The notes under the pieces: generated by a model
Databases searched by the model: none
Seen by the model: only the letters and a program-made list of their open reading frames with translations
What the model was told of the DNA's origin: nothing
Part shown: piece by piece, positions 9,805-19,547 of the stretch
Layout: the number at the start of each line of letters is the position of its first letter
How positions within the stretch are numbered: position 1 is the stretch's first letter
Made by a program: the position numbers and the translations under genes
Source of the DNA: Lineolata rhizophorae
Taxonomy: Eukaryota > Ascomycota > Dothideomycetes > Lineolatales > Lineolataceae
Assembly (NCBI GenBank): GCA_010093515.1
Contig: MU001685.1
Coordinates: forward strand, 177,952 to 239,360
DNA: 61,409 nucleotides
Direction of reading: 5' to 3'

Positions 9805-11588
9805 TCATGACGTCTCCACCCCGGATGCAGTGACCTTGACAGACCCCAAGAAGTAGCCATCACGACAAGCTGCGTCCCATTCATTCCTCAATGTCTGTTC
9901 GACCTTCGCATTCCGAGGGACGAAGCGGAGGCGGTAGATCTTGGGAATCGTGACTGTCCCCTCCTCCAATGCGTCGTCGTCGGTGACTAGCGCCAACTCT
10001 TTGCCATCAGGGCCGAGCGGCGGAAGTAAGTCACGCCCAGAGAATCTTGGCAATGGTGATGAACAGGCTGTTTTCGGCAAGGTGCCTGCCAGGACAGATG
10101 CGACGGCCAGCACCGAAGCTGAAATGGTCGCGCACGTATGGGTCTGGGTGCGCAGAGTAGTAGCCTGCTTTGTGCGGGTGGTTGAGAAAACGTTCTGGCA
10201 TGAAGAGGTCGGGCTCCGAATAGCGCGCGGGATCACGCTGAAGGGCATAGTGGTTGATCACCAAGACGGTGTTTGCCGGGATGTAATAGTCCTTGTACGT
10301 TACAGCTTGCGTCGCGTAGTGCAGCGTGCCAACATCTGTTGAGGGCCGAAGGCGTAAGACCTCCTTGACGATAGCACGCACGTAAGAGAGTGATTCTTCG
10401 TCAGCAAAGGTTGGCGAACGGGAGTCACCGACTACGGATGCAATCTCAGCGTGTGCACATTGGATCGTGGCAGGATTGGCAGCCAGATACTTGAGCACGC
10501 TGTTGAGAGCCGATGAGGTGGTCTCGGAGCCGGCTTCGATCATGGCCGGGGGAACTCATGAGTCTACTCATATCGTAATATGTGATTGAATACTTACAGC
10601 CAGCAAGAAATACACCCTGTAACTCGCTGGTATTAAGCTTTTGGAACTCGGTGTCCATGATCTGCTTTACGAAACAGTCGGGGCCTCTCTTATCCGCGAT
10701 CTGTTGGCATAGGCGAGTCCAATACCGCATCCAGATGCTGGCCTGACGCTTCTGGTAGAGGAGAGCTCGCTTGCGCCAAGTTTGCCTCCACGTCGGAATA
10801 TTGGCGAGCGGCGGAATCAAGTCCGCAAGGAATGTGCCAGGAGCAATCGACTCCGAAAAGTCCTTCATCACGCCATAGATCTTCCGAACATCTTCACATT
10901 CCTGAGGGCAGTAACATCAGTTCGAGGCAACAGGTATTTTAGATACTGCCCACGAAGCGTAGGAGAATGCGGGCAGAACCGGTAAATCGAGTGAACCTAC
11001 CCATTTTGGAATTCTTTTCCCATAGGTCGAGGTCATAATCACCGAGGTTGCGTAACGCCTCACATGCATATAAAAATCCGTCTCGTTGTGATTGTCGGTC
11101 AGAATGTCCCAAATGAGCTGCTTAGCCTCGAACTCTTGGCTAGGCATGAAAGTGCGCGACATTTTGGGCGTAAGGAGCTTGTGCACGGTGGCCCGCAATC
11201 TGCGTCATGTTGGGTTGTACCCCATGAGGGCGAAGCGCTTGCCATCAGAGACCAGATCCGAGGCAACCGGCATAGGTACGCGCCCCGACGTAACAGCAGA
11301 CTGCTTGTCCAGCAACTCCTTGACCACTGAGGGACTGTTGAGACAGATCCATTGCTCCGTGCCTAGTTTAAGTTGGAAAAGCTCACCGTACTGGCGAGCC
11401 CACAGTTGAAGTTCCTTTTGTGGTTGCGAGGAAAGCTGGAATATGTTGCCCACGATGGGTACACTTTTGGGACCGGGTATACGACGAAAACCTTTTGGCG
11501 GGGTCTGTTTTGTGAAGACATAGAGGATGAAGAGCCCGGCGAATGCGACAATACCAATGGCAACAGATGAGGGGCCGAGAAAGTCCAT
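9805..11588 (-). pseudogene. cytochrome P450, inactivated
   Basis: Read 11588 down to 9805. Exon 1 is 11001-11588 (N-terminal anchor, PGPKSVPIVGNIF), then a 99-nt intron, exon 2 is 10598-10901, a short intron, and exon 3 runs to 9805. Family marks are all there: I-helix MIEAGSETTSS, K-helix KEVLRLRP, MPERFL, and the heme loop FSFGAGRRICPG. Two clear lesions exist. A TGA at 11205-11207 replaces the C-helix Trp of the W-R-x-L-R motif (GYNPT-stop-RRLRAT). Two bases are lost near 10033, so KILWA runs into TGA and the true tail (DLLPPLGPDGKELAL..) continues in another frame. A third change is possible: the acceptor before MIEAGSETT reads GG where AG is expected (10546-10547), although an AG at 10555-10556 could restore frame with four extra residues. 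A sequencing error could explain one lesion but hardly all. Confidence 0.87.
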
Positions 11589-13501
11589 GTTGAGAAAAGC
11601 AGAACATGGAAAGATCGCAATGTCGACAAAAGGGACACTAGACGAAGATGAAAGAAGAACAAACGGAGAACCGAATACTTTCTGAATGAGTCGAAACGGC
11701 TGAAAAAACTTAGGAAGTAATGCTTACATTCCTGGAAAGCACCTAATAGGTCCACGAAAGAGTGCGGGGGAAGAGGAGGGCGGCCTCAAGGACAAGACGG
11801 AGCAACGGAGTGGGGTTTCTCCTGGTCATTTCTGTCGTTCCCATTTGGCATCCCAATAGATCGAGAGAAAGTTTATCATTGAATGAGACCATTGTAAGTT
11901 CTCTGGTCTCGAGGGCATTTCGGTGTCTTCATTTCAACTTTTGCAGTGCGTTAGACAAGAACACGACGCCAGGGAAATAGTGTGATTTCGTAGTAGAACG
12001 CCGCTAATACATCGCCTTGGTCGGTATATGTGAGCATTTAGATAGCGCTACGGATGATAATACTGGGTATGAAGTGTCACATATTGCTATTGGCATTAAT
12101 TTGACGCCTAAAATGTCTTGTAGGAATGAAAATTTGTCGAGAGGTAGTTAGAATGCTTTTGAGATGCTTCGATTATGAGCGCATCGAAGCAGAAGCAAGG
12201 ATAAATCTTGGTAGGCATCCAATTGAAGGATCATCAGTGGAGCGTCCAAGCCAGGGGGCCTGATATCGTCATTTTCAGGTTTTCGTAAAATCACCACCCA
12301 GCGTTGTTTTCAACGCGACAACACTATTGCTTGGCATTACATCAAGTACAACGCGTTCAGGAGGGCGGTGGGGCTAAAATGTAGTTCTGTTAAACGCTCC
12401 AGTGCTTGGAAAGCTGTCACCGAATAGAACTTGAAGGAAGAGACAGTGGAAGAGGAAGAAATCTAAATGCAAATATCTCGAGATCGCGCAACCCGAGATA
12501 ATGGACACTCCGGAAGAGTTAGAAGCATTACCCCACATCCGGGCTTTTTGGGCCACAACGTGGTGATGGTGGTAAGGGTGGTATCCAGAACGCTGATCCA
12601 GGAGGCGGAGGCGCGCTACACAGCCTATCTACTAGTATCTCTAAGGGGCTCAAGTACTAAATTCTGTGTCAGTTTGGATGTTACATCGGTCCCTCTTGAA
12701 TACTCAAAGGCATAGAAAAGCAAGAAGATTGGGCACCAAAAACGGGCACGAGCTGTCAATCAAAGGATAGTGATGCTTTAAGTTGTCTTCTTTCCATCCT
12801 ATCGAGCCCTGTGAATGTTAGCTAGTAGAGTGCAGCATCCGCACATGATCGGGCTCCGTACGGCTCCGAGTTTCGTGTTTGTTCTACGAGTAGATAGTTT
12901 GCAGACGTTCGCTATACGCTTCCTTCTGCGCCTCGCCGCAATACGAGTCTGTTCCACGGTGGCCATGCTGCACACTCCCTGACACTTGACACAGTCCACT
13001 TGGCTCATTGTTAACCAGCCGCATGCACCTTGCTCGGGTGTTGTAAGAACCACTGCAGTGAATCGGCTAGCGTCAGCTCTGGCATTCTTGTAAGTACACC
13101 GTTAACTTCGGCCCATGAATATCTGGGCTTAGCTTCATCACATACCCCAAAAGAGGTTCTGGCACAATAGGCAGGATATGCCTGCGTTCCACCCAAGAGG
13201 AAGAGCAACCGGGCGGGCTTCATGTGCAGCCAACCTAAGATCCCCCACAAAGCAATTTTGAGATGCCTAGCAACAGAGGAAAAGCCTTGATCGGGTAGCT
13301 GATAGATTTATCAAACTGCCTTATTACACCAAATTGGATACGATCATAAAAAGCAACACGGATCCGCCCATGCGTTGGTCGCCCTATAACTGCAACTGGC
13401 CGGTTCACCAATGGAAGAAGATGAAACAAGCCATGTCATGATCTGGTGCTGACACAACTAGGATCCGAAAGGTATTGCAGGGGTACTAGCCCGCACGCCT
13501 T
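11589..13501. other. intergenic desert
   Basis: No intact gene is seen. A minus-strand frame near 13235-13429 has PLVNRPVAVIG, faintly like the start of a 3-hydroxyacyl-CoA dehydrogenase Rossmann fold, but nothing after it supports that. Short hydrophobic frames around 11600-11755 are shadows upstream of the P450 start. Confidence 0.4.
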
Positions 13502-14911
13502 ATTCAGTGGGCTGATCCATCCCACCGCTAGCCCTGTGAAGAGTGGCGCTGGCTTGAGCATGCTAATCTCCCGTAGTAGCGCAAGACAATCGCTCCGCTT
13601 TCTCGCAGCAACTTCGTTGGTGCCAAGCTCCTTGCACTGCCTCAACGGGCCAAACCAAAGTGTTCTATACGTCACCTAGAGGTTCATATCGCTTGTGAAT
13701 GTGATAAATTCCATGGGTATCTCTTCCCTTACTGCAGCTACTGCTGGATCGAACGAGAGGCAAAACCTGCCGAACAACAAGAGAAGATCCACTGCGAAGC
13801 ACGCCCACGCCGATGCTGCCACTGGTTCGCCTCGTCGACCGCAAAGAGATCCACTGGCCGACCTGCGGTGCGCCAAGCGCCCTCGATCTCGGCCACGGAT
13901 ATAGCAGAGCGCAGATTCGTAATTAAGCCCCCAGCACCGCTTTTGATGTCGGTCGTTCGCCGCCGATGCCGTACAATTGGCCCGGGCTCGGGCCTTGCTC
14001 GGTATCCTTGTTAAGGCGTCAACAGTCGCATCGGCGTAAAGAAGCCCGAGGCTGGCATGGTGCGGTGGACGGGGCCATTTATGGACGGGGGCGTATACGT
14101 GTGGACCATGCCCACACTTTGGCCGACGAGTGTGATGTTGCTCTAAGTAGGAAGTATTGGCCTCCTTTAAGCGCACTAGCTAAGCGCAACAAATACAGGA
14201 TTGTTACCAAACCTTTGGATATGCTTCTTTCCCCATTCAATGGCGACCACCTGGTCCCGTAATGCGACGTTTGTCTCTGGCTGAACATGGCCAGAAGGCG
14301 AAGAGATTGAGTCAGTAGTTGAACGAGACGAAAGCTAGCGGTTTGCCAGCGGTCACTGCCTGCGCAATTAGGGCGGTCAGGTCTAGTCTCTCGTGGACAC
14401 TGCTCTGTTGAATATGCGATCCAGCCACTCACGACAGGTTTGCAGTGCTGGCGAGGCATACATCACGACCTGCGGACCTCCTAGAGCGCATCGGCAAGTG
14501 GCAAGCCTTTTTCGCCCCCAAGGAGGTGTCGTATCATGAATCCAGAATATGACGCACAGGTCGTTGGCCTACAGTGGCTCCATAGCATTTGCATTGAGTC
14601 ACTTGAGCTCATCCTCGGGCTCCAGGACCCTTTGGGTCCTCGGGACATGCAATAGATGGCGCACGTCCATGGCCACCTGTGGAGAATGCGGCCGGGGGAA
14701 AGAGACGATGGCAGCGACGATATCCGAACCCCTACTTGCCATGGCTCGCCTCATCATCGTTCAAATCATCCGCGAGCTCTGGCTGCGCAAACCTGTGAGC
14801 AATGTGGCTATACAGAATGCCATTGTAGTGGACGGTCCGCTGGCCGCTGCAGGACACGTCCAGTCCCTGCAGCGTCGCGCCAGGAGATTCGTGCACAAGT
14901 TGCGAAATCAT
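13502..14911 (-). pseudogene. type-B carboxylesterase relic
   Basis: Starting at ATG 14911 on the minus strand, pieces of one alpha/beta-hydrolase esterase follow in order across frames. These are MISQLVHESPGATLQGLD, YNGILYSHIAHRFAQPEL (stop at 14732-14734), VRHLLHVPRTQRVLEPEDEL, CVIFWIHD, AGKPLAFVSFNY-stop-LNLFAF, ETNVALRDQVVAIEWGKK and NITLVGQSVGMVHTY (nucleophile elbow GQSVG near 14110-14124, catalytic Ser kept). Near the end come AVDLLLLFGRFCLSFDP and FGPLRQCKEL to about 13502. The order matches fungal carboxylesterase/lipase family B from N- to C-terminus, so this was a nearly full-length gene. It now has many stops and frameshifts and cannot make an enzyme. Some stops are CGA to TGA transitions; others need transversions. 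Confidence 0.85.
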
Positions 14912-15511
14912 TTTCGTCGTTCCTAGATCGCCTTTGTTAGGCCATCTGGGGATTTGCCTATGGCGGCTTATGCCCCACTAGGATGTGGGGTAGACGAACA
15001 GAATGTATGGTGTGGAGAGCTTCGTGGGGTCTGTGACCCACGTTGGAAAGATATGATTCTGCCCTTCAACCTCGCCGGTAACTGGGTAGATGGCGCGTCG
15101 ACGCTCCATTAACAGTTGTCGCCATGGACGACAAAGTAGGCTTTATCGGTTCGCCGCCTTCTTTTCCTGTTCCCGCTGGATGATGCGCGTCTGATCTACT
15201 GTCGCTGTGGGAGTTGGCGCCATGGGAGACGCCATCAGTCAGTCAGTCAGTCAGATTCCTACGCCCGATCAGGCCAGGGGTGGCCCATGCGGGGACTAAG
15301 CTTAGCTAATCAAGTCGATGTCCTTAGCCGGGTGTGTTTCGCCAATTTCTCCGTCTCAGCCCTCCATCCATCCAACCCAACCATCCCCACCCTTTCCCAC
15401 CCTCCGAGCCTCCCGGGATATGTTCCGAAAGCGACGCTATTCTTGCTGCCGGCCTAGCGCCCAATTTATGATGCTCCTGGGTGTTACAGTTGGGGTCGGA
15501 TGTGTTACCGA
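14912..15511. other. intergenic with LINE 3' flank
   Basis: No gene is seen. The part nearest the LINE fragment (about 15255-15511) may be the element's 3' UTR on the minus strand, ending at the TCAG tandem repeat. Confidence 0.35.
15235..15254. repeat. (TCAG)5 tandem repeat
   Basis: Five perfect copies of a 4-bp unit. It sits about 260 nt past the stop codon of the minus-strand LINE fragment. Some LINEs end in short tandem repeats, so it may mark the element's 3' end, but a chance microsatellite is equally possible. Confidence 0.6.
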
Positions 15512-15771
15512 TCAGACCAAGCGTTTGGTGTTTATTGCGAATGCAATCGTCTCCTTGACCACCCTCCAATCTGGCTTCCAGTTGGTCAGCTCCCCATCTT
15601 TTTCTTCCGAGGTGAATGCTCCAAGCAGGAACGCGATCTCATCCCTTCGCTCGGGAACTCTTGCCAAGAGGGTAGCTCTCTGCTCGTTCCATCTCGGGCA
15701 GTGTAAGAGAAAGTGCTCGACAGTCTCCTTCTCTCCGCACTCGCACATTGGAGTCGGGACTATTGCCAGGT
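15512..15771 (-). mobile_element. Tad1-like LINE, 3' end of ORF2
   Basis: Minus-strand frame LAIVPTPMCECGEKETVEHF..LHCPRWNEQ.. ends at a stop at 15512-15514. The CxC..H..C cluster (CECG, HFLLHCPRW) followed by WKPDWRVVKETIAFAINTKRL is the C-terminal tail that follows the reverse transcriptase and RNase H domains in fungal non-LTR elements of the Tad1/I type. About 80 codons are free of stops, so this end is not heavily mutated. The upstream part is hidden in the run of N, as would be expected if the assembly broke in a repeat. Confidence 0.8.
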
Positions 15772-16096
15772 NNNNNNNNNNNNNNNNNNNNNNNNNNNNN
15801 NNNNNNNNNNNNNNNNNNNNNNNNNNNNNNNNNNNNNNNNNNNNNNNNNNNNNNNNNNNNNNNNNNNNNNNNNNNNNNNNNNNNNNNNNNNNNNNNNNNN
15901 NNNNNNNNNNNNNNNNNNNNNNNNNNNNNNNNNNNNNNNNNNNNNNNNNNNNNNNNNNNNNNNNNNNNNNNNNNNNNNNNNNNNNNNNNNNNNNNNNNNN
16001 NNNNNNNNNNNNNNNNNNNNNNNNNNNNNNNNNNNNNNNNNNNNNNNNNNNNNNNNNNNNNNNNNNNNNNNNNNNNNNNNNNNNNNNNNNNNNNNN
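15772..16096. other. assembly gap
   Basis: There are 325 consecutive N. The true length and content are unknown. It directly follows the LINE fragment. Confidence 1.
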
Positions 16097-16315
16097 CTCG
16101 TCTAGCTTTGTAAATATATGCTTCAGGTTCAGGTCCTTGGCCCACTCAGGCCGTCTGATGAGACCCAGGGCTCGCTTGCTGTCGCATAGGAGACGCCATC
16201 AAACGTGCGCCGCAAGATGCCAACCTAATCGACGCTTGATGCCTAGCGTCGCAGTGGTGTCCATACCGGTCTCTTCCGACGTGTGCGCCGCATACACCGA
16301 TCCGGAAGAAGACAT
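16097..16315 (-). pseudogene. unassigned coding-like relic beside the gap
   Basis: The minus strand from ATG 16315 reads a protein-like frame (VYAAHTSEETGMDTTATLGI, then KRRLGWHLAAHV), a TGA at 16199-16201, and in the same frame WRLLCDSKRALGLIRRPEWA to the gap edge. The residue mix looks like true coding sequence. I do not recognise the family and it does not obviously match the RNase H part of the LINE across the gap. It could be a relic of an unrelated gene. Confidence 0.35.
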
Positions 16316-18354
16316 CGTTGCTGCGCTGGCGAATCACAGTCGCCTGCTTGTTAAATACAGCACCATCGAGAGCCATTTAGCGCGTGAGGTCGGGGACAGA
16401 TGAAGGTCTAGTGGATTTTTGCTGACGTAAGCGAACGACTAACAAAGCAGCCCCGAGAGCCGTAATTCGCAACTCCTAACTACCCTTCTGCGTTACATGG
16501 GTGATAACGTGGAGAGGGACTTCTACTGCGGGAAATGAGCGGCAAGGCTCGCCGCCGCCGAGATCAGCAAAAATGACCAGTCGGGCATGATCCTGCTGGC
16601 TGTTGCCGAGACCATTGGCCGCATGCGTGCGCAACGGCATCGCCCCCAATTTGCTCTGCTGTACCATCTATCAATCCACAAGGCAGAGCTTCATGTGTGA
16701 CAAGGTCACTTCAGCGCTCGGCGATGTCCTCATGCTCCAAGCAGCTACAGAGACCGGCTCGTTTTCAGAAATTAGATGATGGTCAACGATATGTCTTTAA
16801 TCGTCGGGGCCACTGACCATGTCGGGACCTGCCCTACAACCGGGAAAACTGCCCTGAGGTTGTACAAGGAGGCCGCCGTGAGTCTAATGTGCATCGATAA
16901 GGATGTGAGCATTGTCTACCTGTATCTGATTGGAGCAGAGTAGCTACTGCTGACCAAAAGGAATGATAGAACAGGAGAGCCATGTCAAGAACTCGAAGGT
17001 TCAATGTAGATAGCACTCTAGATCATGCTAAGAACAGAACGAGAGGGCTGACGACTTTTTCATATTTCAAATTCATAGGTCCTTTTCTATTGTGACTCGG
17101 CATGCCAATCCTGCACAATTCTAAAAATTAAGTAGGTCATGGCGGATGATAGTATCTTAACAAAGCACCGTTTTATGTTCGGAATTCATAATTTTGAACC
17201 TTACAAATCTATTGGACTACTTCTCGGAAGTTTGAGTTATCTGAGACGCGCTTTAAAACCTATCATATATCCTAGCAAGTTTATTTTGAAGCTTTTTTTT
17301 TTTTTTTTGAAACGAGAGTCAATGGGCATAGAGTGTTCGACTCATGTTCGGCAGTAGTCAACGGCCTAAAAGCGAATGGGTCATATCGTGGAGCTTATTG
17401 AGGAAGCAGATCTATTCAGAACATAGAGATTGTTAATCAAGATAAAACTATTGATCTTCGAGAGATTGCAACAAGTGGAAGAAGTGGAGAATATAGAATA
17501 ATGTATCTAGCAGAATGCCATTCACATAACCTGACACTCATTTTGGCAGCCTTTGGCAGATTGACACTACCTTATCTTACATACGTTTTTTATATACATT
17601 TTCCTAGAAATACCATTTGTACTATTTTTTGTCTTTTTGAGGATTCTGAAAAAGTTAAGTCGTGATCTGATTGGCCTAAATGATTCATGTAGATGCGCTG
17701 ACGCAGCAGAGCCACATAGGGGCACCATGGCCACACAGAGGCACACAGGGACACCATCTCTCATCTCTTCTCTCAATAGTTAATAAGATCTCCCCACACA
17801 TGCCCATAAAAACAGGCCGAGACTAGGATGAAATTAGCTAACTAGCTACTTCCGTGCGCACAACTGTACGTGGAAACTGAGTCCATATACACGGCCGTGC
17901 GTATTACCTGAGCCGGACTGCAGCATACCTACGGCACCACAGATGTGGCTTCCGGTCACCTATTTCCCCTCAAATCTTTGCAATATCCCACCATAACAGA
18001 ATTCTTGGACAGAACGGCAACACTTCGTTGTGGGGAGGGAGCCAGACACTCAGCACGCTACGATCGGTAAAAAATATACAGAAGCAGACAGCTAGCCCTT
18101 GTTGCCTCCTCTTAATAAGGAAGTTGTGGCCATTCGATAAGCACTAGGTCTGGAGAGATCACGGAGAAGCCCTTATATCTAGTAATTCAACAGCTCGCAC
18201 TGAGTAAAGTTTTACGCCCCGTGGGAACTATGCTACATATATTCACGTCGCCATCGTAATACGACGCCACGTAGAGATCACGGTCGTGTGTGAACCTACC
18301 ACGGCAAAGAATTGTTGAGGCTTGGTTTACCTGATGCTGGGAGGAGACGAAAGC
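16316..18354. other. AT-rich desert
   Basis: No gene is recognised. A run of 16 or so T lies near 17288-17304. The segment 17050-17700 is AT-rich. A minus frame at 16476-16667 is not like any family I know. Confidence 0.4.
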
Positions 18355-19221
18355 CATGGAGATGCGATACTTGAACACATCGCAGAGATGGTGTTCAAGT
18401 GCTTTCGAAGAGAGTTTCTGTATGCAGTCGTGGATAACAGCTAGATCACACGCGGAGATGAGGGGACAGCTGGTACCGAGGCGTAGGTTCTGTCAAACCG
18501 CGTATCCGGCCATGGGCCGATCGCGCAACAGAAAGCGCACAGGAAATTCAACCTTAATGAGAACATTCCTGTTGGTTTTGAGCAGGATGAGCAATTTCAA
18601 CAAGCATTCGAGGATGTTGAGAATGCCATCACTAACAGAGTCGCGAATGGTGGCGTTCCTAGCGTACATATTCCTGACGAGTTGAGACTCATACTCGAAA
18701 GCGGGACTGGAGCGAACTAAGAAAGATGCCGTCAACTATGTACTGATGACTCTCGGGGAAGTATATTTTCTCGCTGACCGAGAACGTAGTGGGGAATTTC
18801 ACCGATGCATCTGGCGAGCAACAAGTCAAACGTAGTTCATACCGATTTCAGGACGGCCGTAGTCTTTTAATTCGGGAAATTACAATATAACGCGCGTGGG
18901 AAGATTATACCAGCCTCCCCGAGCGAAGGAAATCGTAGCATACTACTGTTTCTACTATGCTTGCCAATCATTGGGTCTATTGCGCTCAAGCGTGCCGGTG
19001 TTACTGCTGCTCGAGTTGATGCCGATGAACATGAGCGATTTCCGCTTACAGAGTCTGATCAGTCCTACGTATCCAAGGGAATAAACGCATCCTTATTGTG
19101 TGTAATTACTTTACATGATACAGTTGAAGCGAGGCACCGGCTTCCGGGTTTCCCGAACAGGACTTCGCTCTGCTCGATTCTACCCTACGGTGGTATTTTA
19201 CATATTCGTGACGATCATTAG
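18355..19221 (+). pseudogene. decayed gene of unrecognised family
   Basis: Three plus-strand frames read on from one another with convincing protein-like sequence. The first (18355-18720) runs HGDAILEHIAEMVFKCFRRE.. to HIPDELRLILESGTGAN with internal TAG at 18442 and 18484. The second (18719-18835) has KKDAVNYVLMTLGEVYFLAD. The third (about 18820-19221) has VVHTDFRTAVVF, a TAA, then FGKLQYNARGKIIPASPSE, a hydrophobic LLFLLCLPIIGSIAL segment and a charged C-terminal part ending HIRDDH. Together this is roughly 290 codons of one former protein with a possible membrane segment. I cannot name the family. It sits 330 nt upstream of the intact P450 in the same orientation. Confidence 0.55.
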
Positions 19222-19547
19222 GGATTAGACCTTACGCCTAGTGCAGCAAGGCGTTTTATCTAGAACTAGCAACATTATCTCCCAATGCGGGGCCCCGCTT
19301 TGTTATGATCTTCTCCTAGTGTCCACATTCTTACCCCGCATAGTTGTGGCGTAGCCCCACCCTTAGATCTTTGCATCCCCAGATTCTGAATGAGCCCAGA
19401 TTTGCCCCACATTGGTGCATTAGAGGATTCACGATACAATGACTGTAGAATCGAACCGCCGCCTATCCTTCTGGAGTCTACAAAAAGAGTGACCGAGCCC
19501 AAGTCCCAAAGAATTATCATGTACCCTCTGGTTCATACATCTTCAGA
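19222..19547. other. promoter region of the P450 gene
   Basis: A 326-nt spacer. No clear TATA box or coding segment is seen. Confidence 0.4.

Noticed and set aside
11205-11207. Programmed stop readthrough in the P450
   Set aside because: A second lesion (2-nt frameshift near 10033) makes a plain pseudogene more likely.
13235-13429. Minus frame with PLVNRPVAVIG resembling a hydroxyacyl-CoA dehydrogenase start
   Set aside because: Only about a dozen residues fit, the glycine-rich loop is not preserved, and nothing downstream continues the family.
17288-17304. Poly-T run as a pol III terminator of a small RNA gene
   Set aside because: No A/B box or tRNA-like fold was seen upstream.
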